From contig JAMXLF010000008.1 of the NCBI GenBank assembly GCA_024281055.1, positions 33,046-97,045 on the forward strand: a stretch of DNA of 64,000 nucleotides, read 5' to 3'. Every line of letters begins with the position of its first letter. The first letter of the stretch is position 1. Origin of the DNA: Geobacteraceae bacterium (GTDB taxonomy: Bacteria; Desulfobacterota; Desulfuromonadia; Geobacterales; Geobacteraceae). Positions 54,625 through 63,159 of this stretch are shown piece by piece. Position numbers and translations under genes: made by a program. The notes beneath the pieces are model-generated. The model saw only the letters and a list, made by a program, of their open reading frames with translations, was not told the origin of the DNA and did not search any database.

Positions 54625-56277
54625 TCAGCTGCCGAGCGCCGCCTGCAGATCCGCTTCAACCGTGGATATCTGGCCGAGGTTGAACTTCTCCACCAGGAAG
54701 TTGAGGACGTTGGGTGTGATGTAGGCGGGAAGCATCGGGCCGATCTTGATGTTCCTGATCCCCAGGTAGAGGAGCGAGAGCAGGATCACGTGCGCCTTCT
54801 GCTCGTACCAGGAGAGGATAAACGACAAGGGAAGCTCATTCACTCCGCACTTGAAGGCGTCGGCCAGGGCCAGGGCGATCTGGACGGCCGAGAAGGCGTC
54901 GTTGCACTGTCCCACGTCGAGAAGGCGGGGAATGCCGCCGATGTCGCCGAACTCCAGCTTGTTGAAGCGGTACTTGCCGCAGGCAAGGGTCAGGATCACG
55001 CAGTCCTTCGGCACCTTCTCTGCCAGCTCGGTATAGTAGTTGCGCCCCGGCTTCGCGCCGTCGCAGCCGCCGATCAGGAAGAAGCGCTTGATGGCCCCCG
55101 CCTTCACCGCCTCGATCACCTTGTCGGCTACGCCGAGCACCGCGTTGTGGCCGAAGCCGGTAAGGATCTCATTGCCCGGGGCCTCGGGGAGATCGGGGCA
55201 CTCAAGGGCCTTGTTGATCACCTCGGAGAAGTCCCATCCCTGCATGTGCTTCACCCCCGGCCAACCAACCTGCCCCCAGGTGAAGAGGCGGTCCTTGTAG
55301 GAGTCCGCCGGGCGCTGGATACAGTTGGTGTTGAAGATGATGGCCCCGGGGAAATCGGGGAACTCCTTGTACTGGTCCTGCCAGGCGCCGCCGAAGTTGC
55401 CGTAGAGGTGGGCGTATTTCTTGAGTCCCGGGTAGCCGTGGGCCGGCAGCATCTCGCCGTGGGTGTAGACGTCGATTCCTTTCCCCTCGGTCTGCTTGAG
55501 GAGCTCCTCCAGCATGCGCAGGTCGTGGCCTGAAACGAGGATCCCCTTGTTCTTCCGGGTGCCGAGCTGCACCTTGGTGGGGACCGGGTGGCCGAAGCGC
55601 TTCACGTGACCTTCGTTCAGCATCCCCATCACCTTGATGTTCATCCTGCCGCATTCCATGGCGAGCCCCACATAGTCCATGAGGCCGAGCGCGGGGTCGG
55701 CGGTGGCGGCGAGCGTCTTGTGGAAGAAGGCGAAGACCTCCTCGTCCGTCTGCCCCAGGATGAAGGCGTGGTCGGCGTAGGCGGCCATCCCCTTGAGACC
55801 GAATATGACGAGCTCGATGCCGGAGAGGACATCGGGGTCGGTGTGCTGGGTCTTCACGCCATGCTCCTGTCCCTGCTTCACGAGCCCCTCAAGGTCGGCG
55901 GCGATCACCCAGGCGGCCGGCCCCTCGGTGATCTGCGGCGCATGGCTGCCGCTCTTCTCCCGGTGGGCGGTCTCGTACATGGCCTTCGCCTTCTCCTTGA
56001 AGTCATAGCACTTGCGCAGCTTTCCGGCGATCTGCACCGGGTCGAAGTCGACGTTGGTGACGGTGGTGAACAGCCCCTCGAACATGAAAAGGTCGATTAC
56101 CTCGTCCTTCGCGCCAAAGGCCCGCGCCTTGTCGGCGTAAATGGCGACTCCCTTGAGGCCATAGAGCATGAGGTCCTGGAGGGCGGCGACCTCCGGATTC
56201 TTGCCGCAGACGCCGATGATCTCGCAGCCGGTCCCCTTGGCCGCTTGCTCGCACTGGTTACAGAACATTGCTGACAT
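54625..56277 (-). CDS. hcp: Hydroxylamine reductase (hybrid-cluster protein)
   Basis: A 550-residue Hcp. The N-terminal cysteines CNQCEQAAKGTGCEIIGVCG hold the 4Fe-4S (or 2Fe-2S) cluster, and hybrid-cluster ligands occur in FNTNCIQRP, ITLACGKYRFN-like and CGVNELPLS. The family reduces hydroxylamine and acts as an NO reductase under nitrosative stress. ATG 56277 has GGAGG six bases upstream. It is divergent from the REC-AraC regulator gene; no NsrR or Hcr gene is beside it. Confidence 0.95.
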   Translation of the reverse strand: MSAMFCNQCEQAAKGTGCEIIGVCGKNPEVAALQDLMLYGLKGVAIYADKARAFGAKDEVIDLFMFEGLFTTVTNVDFDPVQIAGKLRKCYDFKEKAKAMYETAHREKSGSHAPQITEGPAAWVIAADLEGLVKQGQEHGVKTQHTDPDVLSGIELVIFGLKGMAAYADHAFILGQTDEEVFAFFHKTLAATADPALGLMDYVGLAMECGRMNIKVMGMLNEGHVKRFGHPVPTKVQLGTRKNKGILVSGHDLRMLEELLKQTEGKGIDVYTHGEMLPAHGYPGLKKYAHLYGNFGGAWQDQYKEFPDFPGAIIFNTNCIQRPADSYKDRLFTWGQVGWPGVKHMQGWDFSEVINKALECPDLPEAPGNEILTGFGHNAVLGVADKVIEAVKAGAIKRFFLIGGCDGAKPGRNYYTELAEKVPKDCVILTLACGKYRFNKLEFGDIGGIPRLLDVGQCNDAFSAVQIALALADAFKCGVNELPLSFILSWYEQKAHVILLSLLYLGIRNIKIGPMLPAYITPNVLNFLVEKFNLGQISTVEADLQAALGS

Positions 56278-56333
56278 GGATGCCTCCTTCTTCTTGTTAT
56301 GGGATGGGCTCCCGTTTTCACAAAGATTATTCA

Positions 56334-56361
56334 AATATAGCGTGGTTCGGTCGGTTTGCAA
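56334..56361 (-). promoter_or_regulatory. Candidate hcp promoter
   Basis: On the minus strand TTGCAA (56361-56356), 16 bases, TATATT (56339-56334). Confidence 0.6.
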
Positions 56362-56477
56362 CTTTCGGGGTGCGGAACGGGTCGGAAACGAAAAAGGTGA
56401 GAGCCGGCGAAGCTTGTCTTTTCCCTTCGCGCAGCCTCTTCCCCAAGATTAAATACGAGGACTTTCTTTCCCTCCAC

Positions 56478-56505
56478 TTGACCTTTGCCAGTTTGCCGGT
56501 ATAGT
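56478..56505 (+). promoter_or_regulatory. Candidate promoter of the REC-AraC gene
   Basis: TTGACC (56478-56483), 16 bases, TATAGT (56500-56505), about 50 bases before the start codon. Confidence 0.65.
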
Positions 56506-56553
56506 CAACACCAAGCGCAATCATAAAGGCGGCACAAACATACGGGGCGGCAG

Positions 56554-57300
56554 ATGGGCACTGTGTTTGTCTTCGCAGAAAAAGGAAAGCAGGGCGGATA
56601 TCCTCCACTCCCGGTTTCCGGCGAAGAGATGGAGATACTTCCCCTGGCCGGAGATGCGGCGGTTTCGGCGAACGGTGATGCCGATTTGGCCATCATCGAC
56701 TGCGGGGCCAATGCCGATGACGGGTTGTGTCTGCTGCGGGAGATCAAGCGGGACCGTCCCGACCTGCCGATCATCTTCGTGACCGAGACGAGTTCCGAAG
56801 AGGTGGTCCTGCGCGCCTTCAAATCCGGGGCCCGGGAATTCTTCAAGCGGCCCCTCGACCTGGCGGATTTCCAGAAGGCGGTCAAGAATATCCTCAAGTT
56901 CAAGCGGGACGCCGCCGGTAAAGGGTCTTCCTTGCCGGATGAGGGAGAAGAGGGGAGCCCGCCGGGGCTCCGGTCGGCACAGATTCCGGAGCGGCTGCTG
57001 CGGGCGATCAGCTATATCGAGCAGAATCTGCCGAATCCCCTCTACCTGGAGGAGATCGCCACTCAGGCATGCCTGAGCAAGTACCATTTCTGCCGCATGT
57101 TCAAGAAACATGTGGGGGCAACGCCGATCCAGTTCATGCTCAACCGGCGCATCGACCGGGCCAAGGTTCTCCTGCGCCGCCCCGAGTTCACCATCTCCAG
57201 CGTCGCCATCCGTACCGGCTTCTGCGATCTGAGCGAATTCAACAAGCAGTTCAAGAGAATAACCGGCATTACCCCCTCCGCGTACCGCAAGTCGTCCTAG
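56554..57300 (+). CDS. Receiver-like/AraC-family transcriptional regulator
   Basis: A 248-residue protein. Residues 1-120 resemble a receiver: DLAIIDCGANADDGLCLLREI has a candidate phosphoacceptor Asp and FFKRPLDLADF the Lys, but the acidic pair expected near the start is missing. Residues 148-248 are an AraC-type double helix-turn-helix (YLEEIATQACLSKYHFCRMFKKHVGATPIQFML and FTISSVAIRTGFCDLSEFNKQFKRITGITPSAYR). It lies between hcp (divergent) and the nine-heme cytochrome (downstream), so it may control either one. Confidence 0.85.
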   Translation: MGTVFVFAEKGKQGGYPPLPVSGEEMEILPLAGDAAVSANGDADLAIIDCGANADDGLCLLREIKRDRPDLPIIFVTETSSEEVVLRAFKSGAREFFKRPLDLADFQKAVKNILKFKRDAAGKGSSLPDEGEEGSPPGLRSAQIPERLLRAISYIEQNLPNPLYLEEIATQACLSKYHFCRMFKKHVGATPIQFMLNRRIDRAKVLLRRPEFTISSVAIRTGFCDLSEFNKQFKRITGITPSAYRKSS

Positions 57301-57555
57301 TGGCAACTGGCAGGTTTTCCCCCGATTAACGGCAATTTTCCCCAACACAACAGCAATCTTCACCAAGATAGTCGTTCATTCCCCGATACACTCTTCTTGC
57401 AGAGAATTTGCATTAAATTTCAATCAATAAACAAAATTTAACCAATATCGTCGGCGGGGTGATGCCCTGTCCAAATGGAAGCTGGCAGGGAGTAGCGGCT
57501 GAAAAAAAACGGCCTTGCGGCCACCGGCCACAACGCGTCATATCAGGGAGGTGCC

Positions 57556-59220
57556 ATGAAAACGAAGCTTTTGTCCGCAATTCTTCCGGCGATCCTGGTT
57601 ATCCTGTGGCGCGGCGGTGCCACCGCGGCCGCTCCGGTCGCAGCGGGCTATGGCAGCAACGGGGCCGCAACGGGGAAATACGCCCTCATCGCCTGGAACG
57701 ACCTGGGGATGCACTGCATCGACCACGACTACTCGGTCTTCGCCATCCTCCCCCCTTACAACAATCTCCATGCGCAGCTGATCGACCGCCGGACCGGCAA
57801 GCCGGTCACGGCAGGGGTGGCCCTCACCTATGAGGCGACCCCCGATACGCAGGGCTCGATCAACACCACGAGCCAGGGGAAAACGAACTTCTGGGACTGG
57901 GTCTATTTCCTCTTTGGGGTGACGCCCGCGCCGGACGTGGGGCTGACGGGGAACCACGTGCCGAGCCTCACCCCCGCGCCCATGACCTACGATGCCGCCC
58001 TCGGCTTCTGGAAGGCCGAGGGGCTTCCGCTCGTCCCCTATGACGACAAGATGAACGTCAACTACTACCCGATGGTGAAGGTCGTGGCCAGGGACTGGAA
58101 AGGGACCGTCCTGGCCAACACCGCCAACGTTCTACCCATAAGCGACGAACTGGCGTGCAGCCACTGCCACGCCTCCGGCACCGGCGACCCGGCGGCGCAG
58201 CCCAAGCCGGACTGGGTCTACGACTCCAATCCGCAGAAGGACTGGAAGCGGAACATCCTCCTTCTCCACGACAACAAGAACTTTGCCTTCTCCACCTATA
58301 CCGGCGCCCTCAAGCAGATGGGGTATTCGACCAAGGGTCTCCTGGTCACCTCCGACGGGGGGCACCCGATCCTCTGCTCCAGCTGTCACCCCTCCAATGC
58401 CTTGGGAACCCAGGGGTTTCCGGGGGTGAAGCAGCTTACCACCTCCATGCACTCGTGGCACGCGGTGCACGCCATGGACGACAACACCGGCATGCCCCTC
58501 GACCAGACCCTCAACCGGACCGGCTGCTACTACTGCCACCCCGGCTCGACCACCCAATGCCTGCGCGGGGTGATGGGGACCGCCAAGAACCCGAACGGCA
58601 CCGCCAAGCTGGAGTGCCAGAGCTGCCACGGCGTCATGTCGAAGGTGGGGGCGGACGGAAGGCAAGGCTGGATCGACGTGCCGAAATGCCAGTACTGCCA
58701 CTGCGAGTCCGCGCCGGGGGTCTATGCCGCCTACACCTCGGCCTTCACGCCGTCCGGGACCTTCCGCCAGGCACCGAGCGTCTTCTCCACGGGTGACACC
58801 CTCTATAAGCTGGGCGCTACCCACGGCACGACCCAGTGCGAGGCGTGCCACGGCTCCACCCACGCCGAGTACCCCTCCTCCGAGGCGAACGACAACGTCC
58901 AGAGCATCCGGCTCCAGGGATACGCCGGCGAGCTCGTCGAGTGCTCCGTCTGCCATCTGCGGGAGCTGCCGATGTCCGATAATGGCGGGCCCCACGGCCT
59001 CCACACTATCGGCGATATCTGGGTATACACCCACACGAAGGCTGCCAAAGCCGACCCGACGGCGTGCACCGTCTGCCATGGCACGGACTACCGGGGAACG
59101 CGCCTCTCGCGTACCTTCACGGCACGGACGTTCCGGACCACGGGGCCGACGCCGAAGGTTTACGCCAAGGGCGACGTGGTGAGCTGTTACGACTGCCATG
59201 TCAACCCGCCCGGACGGTGA
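57556..59220 (+). CDS. Nine-heme c-type cytochrome
   Basis: A 554-residue exported protein with signal peptide (KTKLLSAILPAILVILW) and nine CxxCH sites: CSHCH, CSSCH, CYYCH, CQSCH, CQYCH, CEACH, CSVCH, CTVCH and CYDCH, from residue about 201 to 545. The first 200 residues carry no heme motif and form a separate domain (KYALIAWNDLGMHCIDHDYSVFAILPPYNN). ATG 57556 follows GGAGGTGCC. It is likely a periplasmic or outer-surface electron carrier; which electron acceptor it serves cannot be told. No haem-exporting neighbour is present. Confidence 0.92.
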   Translation: MKTKLLSAILPAILVILWRGGATAAAPVAAGYGSNGAATGKYALIAWNDLGMHCIDHDYSVFAILPPYNNLHAQLIDRRTGKPVTAGVALTYEATPDTQGSINTTSQGKTNFWDWVYFLFGVTPAPDVGLTGNHVPSLTPAPMTYDAALGFWKAEGLPLVPYDDKMNVNYYPMVKVVARDWKGTVLANTANVLPISDELACSHCHASGTGDPAAQPKPDWVYDSNPQKDWKRNILLLHDNKNFAFSTYTGALKQMGYSTKGLLVTSDGGHPILCSSCHPSNALGTQGFPGVKQLTTSMHSWHAVHAMDDNTGMPLDQTLNRTGCYYCHPGSTTQCLRGVMGTAKNPNGTAKLECQSCHGVMSKVGADGRQGWIDVPKCQYCHCESAPGVYAAYTSAFTPSGTFRQAPSVFSTGDTLYKLGATHGTTQCEACHGSTHAEYPSSEANDNVQSIRLQGYAGELVECSVCHLRELPMSDNGGPHGLHTIGDIWVYTHTKAAKADPTACTVCHGTDYRGTRLSRTFTARTFRTTGPTPKVYAKGDVVSCYDCHVNPPGR

Positions 59221-59282
59221 TACTGTTTGCCGATTGAGCGAGGTCCATATTGCCCTAAACAGAGTATACACGATGCCTCCTT

Positions 59283-59318
59283 GGGCGGTGCCGGGGGACG
59301 GCGCCGCCCGCTTTTTTT
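59283..59318 (+). terminator. Intrinsic terminator after the nine-heme cytochrome
   Basis: GGGCGGTGCC (59283-59292) pairs with GGCGCCGCCC (59300-59309), followed by GC and seven T. Confidence 0.85.
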
Positions 59319-59415
59319 AAACTTTTTTCTCTGCAATCTGTTCGGAGGTATCACATGAAGGGGGCATGGGATCTGCCGCGATAACATCACTCGCTGGGCC
59401 GCGGGAATGAGCGAC

Positions 59416-59450
59416 AAAAAAAGGGCGGACCGGGATGGTCCGCCCTTTTC
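59416..59450. terminator. Bidirectional terminator, galE side
   Basis: GGGCGGACC (59423-59431), loop GGGAT, GGTCCGCCC (59437-59445), A-run to the left and T-run to the right. Confidence 0.9.
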
Positions 59451-59527
59451 TAATCACTGGAAGACGATGGATTCGCGCCCCTGTCGGCGCCGGGTGGAAA
59501 CGGCCGGTAGCCGCTTCCCGTGCAATG

Positions 59528-60502
59528 TCACCCCCCGCTTGTTTCGTGCCACTTCCAGGCACTCTTGACGATGGCTTCGAGATCCCCGTGCCGAGGCTCC
59601 CAACCGAGTTCCCTGACGATTTTATCGGGCGAGGCAACAAGTCTTGCCGGGTCGCCCTCCCTCCGGGGACCGATCCTGACCGGAATCGGATGGCCGGTCA
59701 CCTGCCGGCAAACATCGATGACTTCCCTGATCGAATATCCCTTGCCGTTCCCCAGATTGTAGACCATGCTCCCCCTGTCTTCCAGCAGCGCATTAAGGGC
59801 GAGGGTGTGGGCGGAAGCGAGGTCACAGACATGGATATAGTCGCGAATGCAGGTGCCGTCCGGGGTGGGATAGTCGTCCCCGTTGATCGTTATGGCATCC
59901 CGCCTGCCAAGAGCGACCTGCAGGATTATGGGGATCAAATGGGATTCGGGATCGTGGGCTTCACCGATCTCTCCCGAGGGATGGGCGCCTGCCGCGTTGA
60001 AATAACGAAGCCGGGCGGACCTCAGCCCCCAGGCAGCCTCGCAGTCCGCAAGGATTTCCTCCACCATGAGTTTGGAGCGGCCATAGGGGTTCTCCGGATG
60101 AAGCGGGAAGGTTTCGACAATGGGAACGGTCTGCGGCGTACCGTAGACCGCAGCGGTGGACGAGAAGACGAATCTCCTTACCTGTGCCCGCTCCATTGCA
60201 CGCAGAAGATTTATTGTATTCGACACGTTATTGTCATAGTACTTGAGAGGAGCGGTCATCGATTCGCCGACCTGGATGAAGGAGGCGAAATGCATGACTG
60301 CCGCAAACCTGTGGTGGCCGAACAACCGCTCCAAGTCAGCGGCGTCGGACAAGTCACCCCTCACCAGCCGGTCAGACGGCACTCCCCAGGTATGACCCGT
60401 CGACAGGTTGTCGAAGACCACGGGATCGTAACCTTTTTCAAGTAGTTCGCGCAGCATGTGAGAGCCGATGTAGCCCGCTCCCCCCACGACAAGAATTTTC
60501 AT
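59528..60502 (-). CDS. galE: UDP-glucose 4-epimerase
   Basis: A 324-residue short-chain dehydrogenase enzyme that interconverts UDP-glucose and UDP-galactose for LPS and surface sugars. The NAD motif is VVGGAGYIGSHML, the catalytic Tyr-Lys is in NPYGRSK with FSSTAAVYG upstream, and GTCIRDYIHVCDLA is conserved. ATG 60502 has GGGAGC upstream. Related epimerases (such as UDP-GlcNAc epimerase) cannot be excluded. Confidence 0.9.
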   Translation of the reverse strand: MKILVVGGAGYIGSHMLRELLEKGYDPVVFDNLSTGHTWGVPSDRLVRGDLSDAADLERLFGHHRFAAVMHFASFIQVGESMTAPLKYYDNNVSNTINLLRAMERAQVRRFVFSSTAAVYGTPQTVPIVETFPLHPENPYGRSKLMVEEILADCEAAWGLRSARLRYFNAAGAHPSGEIGEAHDPESHLIPIILQVALGRRDAITINGDDYPTPDGTCIRDYIHVCDLASAHTLALNALLEDRGSMVYNLGNGKGYSIREVIDVCRQVTGHPIPVRIGPRREGDPARLVASPDKIVRELGWEPRHGDLEAIVKSAWKWHETSGG

Positions 60503-60623
60503 TTATGTGCTCCCAAAGAGAAGATGTTGTCCATGACCAATGCGCCAGGGATTCAAGCGCCGTTGACAATTAATCAGGCGTCCCGGGGCTGGGACCGGCG
60601 GGGTATGCTCCGGGGGAAGGGCC

Positions 60624-62222
60624 CTACTTCGCTCCTTCCGTAACCTTTGCCGGGCTCGACGTGTCTATACGAATGTTCAGGCGGTCGAGGAGCACCCCCT
60701 CGTCTCTCCAGAGCTTGGCAACGGTATTGGAAAACGTTTCCAGGGCGTCCAGTTGGGCGCTGTGCGCATACGTCAGGTCGTTTTCCGCATTGATGACGTC
60801 CTGAATCGTGGCGGTCCCGGCGATGTTGTTCTTCCGGTATTCCTCGGTGCGCTTCTCGGCGAGTTGGAGCGCCCGGTCGGCCATCTGCACTTGTAAGCGC
60901 GATGAGATGAGCGCCCGCAGGTCTGCCTTGACATCGTTGTGAATCTTCCACGTCAGGGCCCTGATCTGGGACTTGACCTGCTCAGTCCTGATTCTGCTCT
61001 TCAGGTAATCGTTTTCCGCGACGGTATTGCCCAGTGGCATGGTAAATTGCAGCCCCCCCGACCAGTAATCCCCCGGGCGATCGGCCAGTTGCCGGTAGCT
61101 GTCACTGAAATTCCCGCCGGTCCCGGTAAATCCTCCGCTGGCGGTAAGGGAGAGGTCGGGCAGCGTCTGGCGCCGCGCAACCCGTTCCTGCAGCTCGCTC
61201 GTCTTCAACGCCAACTGCAGCTGTTTAAGATCTATCCGAGACGTCACTGCATCCTTCAGCGCCTGATCCTCCGTTTCTCGCGGCTCGGTCCTGGAAGGAG
61301 AATCAATGGTGATTATCGGCGTTTCCTGCTCCAGGCCGATGAGGTACCGCAAGCTTGCCTCCTGGTCTTTGACGTTTCGTGACGCGTCAACCATGTCTTT
61401 GCGCCTCTGCACAATGGCATATTCCGCGTTGGCTGTTTCCATCCCGCGGGAAGGCGCGGATGCCGCTTTCTTGTTGACCTCCTCGAGGAGTTTCTGTGCC
61501 GAGGTCAGGGCTGATTGCCTGACCGCCAGAATCTCCCGCAGGACATACAGATGATTATATGTCGTGACCACGGAGAGAACGGCGTCGGAGGTCACAAAGC
61601 GGAACCTTTCGATGGAATCCTGGAGAGCGTTGGACGCCAGGGTGATATTGAGTTGCGTCGTTTCCATGCCTGCATTCTTCAGCAATGGCAACGTAAGGGT
61701 GAGCCCAGCCGTGGACTGCCAGACCGTAGAGGACGATATCGTGCCTTCGACGTCGGCATTGGTATATCCGGACTGGGTCGAGATGGCGATACTTCCCCCG
61801 ATCGGCAGACTCTGCGTTATGGCGAGTGTGGCAGTCCCGCTCCTGGATGTGAAAAAGGGATCGCCCGTTGTGGCGACGACGCCGCCGGTGCCATTCAGGC
61901 TCAAGACGGGATTATACATTCCATGGCTCTTCGCTGCTTCCAGTTCAGACATTGAGGAGTTGAGCGCTTCGATCCGCAAATCGAGATTCCTGTGGATTGC
62001 CATTGCCACTGCGGCTGTGAGCGAAAGATTCAGGGGGGTGGCGGCAGGCGCCGTCGCTTCCGCTGCTGTTGATTTCGGCGGCAAAGGAGAGGGTGGCGCA
62101 ACAGGTGGAGAAGGGGGCGGCGGTGGTTGCGCCGGTTGCGGAATATTCTGAGCGTATGGCGAGCAGGGGGTGAGTAAAAGGAACAGAAGGCTTGTCGCTG
62201 CAACTCTCCAGGGAATGCTCAT
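60624..62222 (-). CDS. TolC-family outer-membrane efflux protein
   Basis: A 532-residue exported protein. A signal peptide (WRVAATSLLFLLLTPCSPYAQ) is followed by a Pro-rich linker (PQPAQPPPPPSPPVAPPSP). The OEP body has two alpha/beta repeats (AMAIHRNLDLRIEALNSS and ALKDAVTSRIDLKQLQLALK) typical of outer-membrane channels. GAGG precedes ATG 62222. No RND pump or adaptor lies beside it in the window. Confidence 0.85.
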   Translation of the reverse strand: MSIPWRVAATSLLFLLLTPCSPYAQNIPQPAQPPPPPSPPVAPPSPLPPKSTAAEATAPAATPLNLSLTAAVAMAIHRNLDLRIEALNSSMSELEAAKSHGMYNPVLSLNGTGGVVATTGDPFFTSRSGTATLAITQSLPIGGSIAISTQSGYTNADVEGTISSSTVWQSTAGLTLTLPLLKNAGMETTQLNITLASNALQDSIERFRFVTSDAVLSVVTTYNHLYVLREILAVRQSALTSAQKLLEEVNKKAASAPSRGMETANAEYAIVQRRKDMVDASRNVKDQEASLRYLIGLEQETPIITIDSPSRTEPRETEDQALKDAVTSRIDLKQLQLALKTSELQERVARRQTLPDLSLTASGGFTGTGGNFSDSYRQLADRPGDYWSGGLQFTMPLGNTVAENDYLKSRIRTEQVKSQIRALTWKIHNDVKADLRALISSRLQVQMADRALQLAEKRTEEYRKNNIAGTATIQDVINAENDLTYAHSAQLDALETFSNTVAKLWRDEGVLLDRLNIRIDTSSPAKVTEGAK

Positions 62223-62616
62223 GCGAAATTCCTCGAACTGTCGATTTTTAGCAGAATAGCGCCGGAGTGGTACCGGCGAGGTCCTACTTTCTCCACATGT
62301 ACATCAAAGTATACCCGATCTGATCACGAACGCAATGTCGTTGCCGGTCGCGCGTCTCCGATCGCGCGGAGAAGCGGCTGGAACAGGCGTTCTGCCCACT
62401 CTTTTGGGGCTGAAATCCAGGAGCGCCGGCAGTACGTCATCGGTTCATTGCCGCCGATTTACCGTTGCATCTGCCATGATGCCGCACGGGATGTGATTTC
62501 ATAGATGGTTAATATTTTATAATAGGATATGCGAATATTTTATCTTGATTATTTTTGTTGGCTATTGTAAAACAACATCCAAGTTACAAAATTGCTACAA
62601 GCTTAGAACGTTTTCA
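62223..62616. other. TolC/riboswitch divergent gap
   Basis: No gene is seen. The TolC-family gene's promoter should lie here, and a candidate promoter for the first riboswitch is TTGATT (62545-62550), 17 bases, TAAAAC (62568-62573). The AT-rich stretch begins near 62500. Confidence 0.4.
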
Positions 62617-62728
62617 GATACACGATAATACTCAACCATTCGCGAGAATGGGGCGGAAAGCCTACAGGGTCTCACCGAGACAGCCGGGTTGCCGAAATAT
62701 CACCAGATATCCGGCCCCGGCTTTTTTT
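62617..62728 (+). promoter_or_regulatory. GEMM-I riboswitch (cGAMP-type), first of tandem pair, with terminator
   Basis: P1 GATA, ATACTCAACC, P2 CCATTC-GCGA-GAATGG, GGGCGGAAAGCC, P3 GGTCTC/GAGAC, GACAGCCGGGTTGCCGAAA, TATC. The A before CTCAACC aligns with G20 of c-di-GMP aptamers. AGCCGGG (62682-62688) can instead pair with CCCGGCT (62716-62722), followed by T residues, making a terminator. Ligand should permit read-through. Confidence 0.96.
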
Positions 62729-62796
62729 GTATCCGGGGTCAAAACTGAAAAAATAGTAAGTAACAAAAATGTAATCAAAATGTATCCTTGCTGTTA

Positions 62797-62825
62797 TTGA
62801 CTTTTTTCGGCGTTTCATCTAAAAA
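62797..62825 (+). promoter_or_regulatory. Candidate internal promoter between the riboswitches
   Basis: TTGACT (62797-62802), 17 bases, TAAAAA (62820-62825). It would give the second riboswitch an independent transcript. Confidence 0.4.
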
Positions 62826-62888
62826 AGAAAAATACGAACGAAATCTGATTGGTTTCCGGTGGTAATTCGGTGCCAATCAGGAGCAGCC

Positions 62889-63001
62889 GATAGACGATAA
62901 TACTAAACCACCCGCGAGGGTGGGGCGGAAAGCCTACAGGGTCTCACCGAGACAGCCGGGTTGCCGAAATATCACCAGATATCCGGCCCCGGCTTTTTTT
63001 T
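62889..63001 (+). promoter_or_regulatory. GEMM-I riboswitch (cGAMP-type), second of tandem pair, with terminator
   Basis: The same layout as the first: ATACTAAACC, P2 CCACCC-GCGA-GGGTGG, and the same body to GAAATATC. AGCCGGG (62954-62960) pairs with CCCGGC (62988-62993) plus eight T. Only five of about 104 bases differ from the first copy, four of them compensating pairs in P2. Confidence 0.96.
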
Positions 63002-63063
63002 GTAGACGTGCATCCAGAGCCTTTAACTTGCAATCTCCCGTTCATTGGACTTCCGGAGGTGCA

Positions 63064-63084
63064 ATGACGGGAAAGAGCAGATAG
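63064..63084 (+). CDS. Six-codon leader ORF MTGKSR
   Basis: CGGAGG (63054-63059) lies four bases ahead of ATG 63064, giving MTGKSR and a TAG stop. It is between the second terminator and the cytochrome start at 63160. Whether it is translated is unknown; it could be coincidental. Confidence 0.3.
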   Translation: MTGKSR

Positions 63085-63159
63085 TAGTGCTGAAGGAAGC
63101 ACCATCAGCAGCAGCACAAACGGCGCTCAGCGCCAAACCAAGCCAAAGGAGTGTGAAGA

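Larger units (their letters stand above)
59221..59527. other. Intergenic region with two terminators
   Basis: No gene is seen. It holds the cytochrome terminator (59283-59318) and the bidirectional terminator facing galE (59416-59450). The intervening sequence has no recognised motif. Confidence 0.6.

Noticed and set aside
57301..57555. A further GEMM or other riboswitch ahead of the nine-heme cytochrome
   Set aside because: No GGAAAGCC or GCCGGG core is present; only small GC hairpins were seen.
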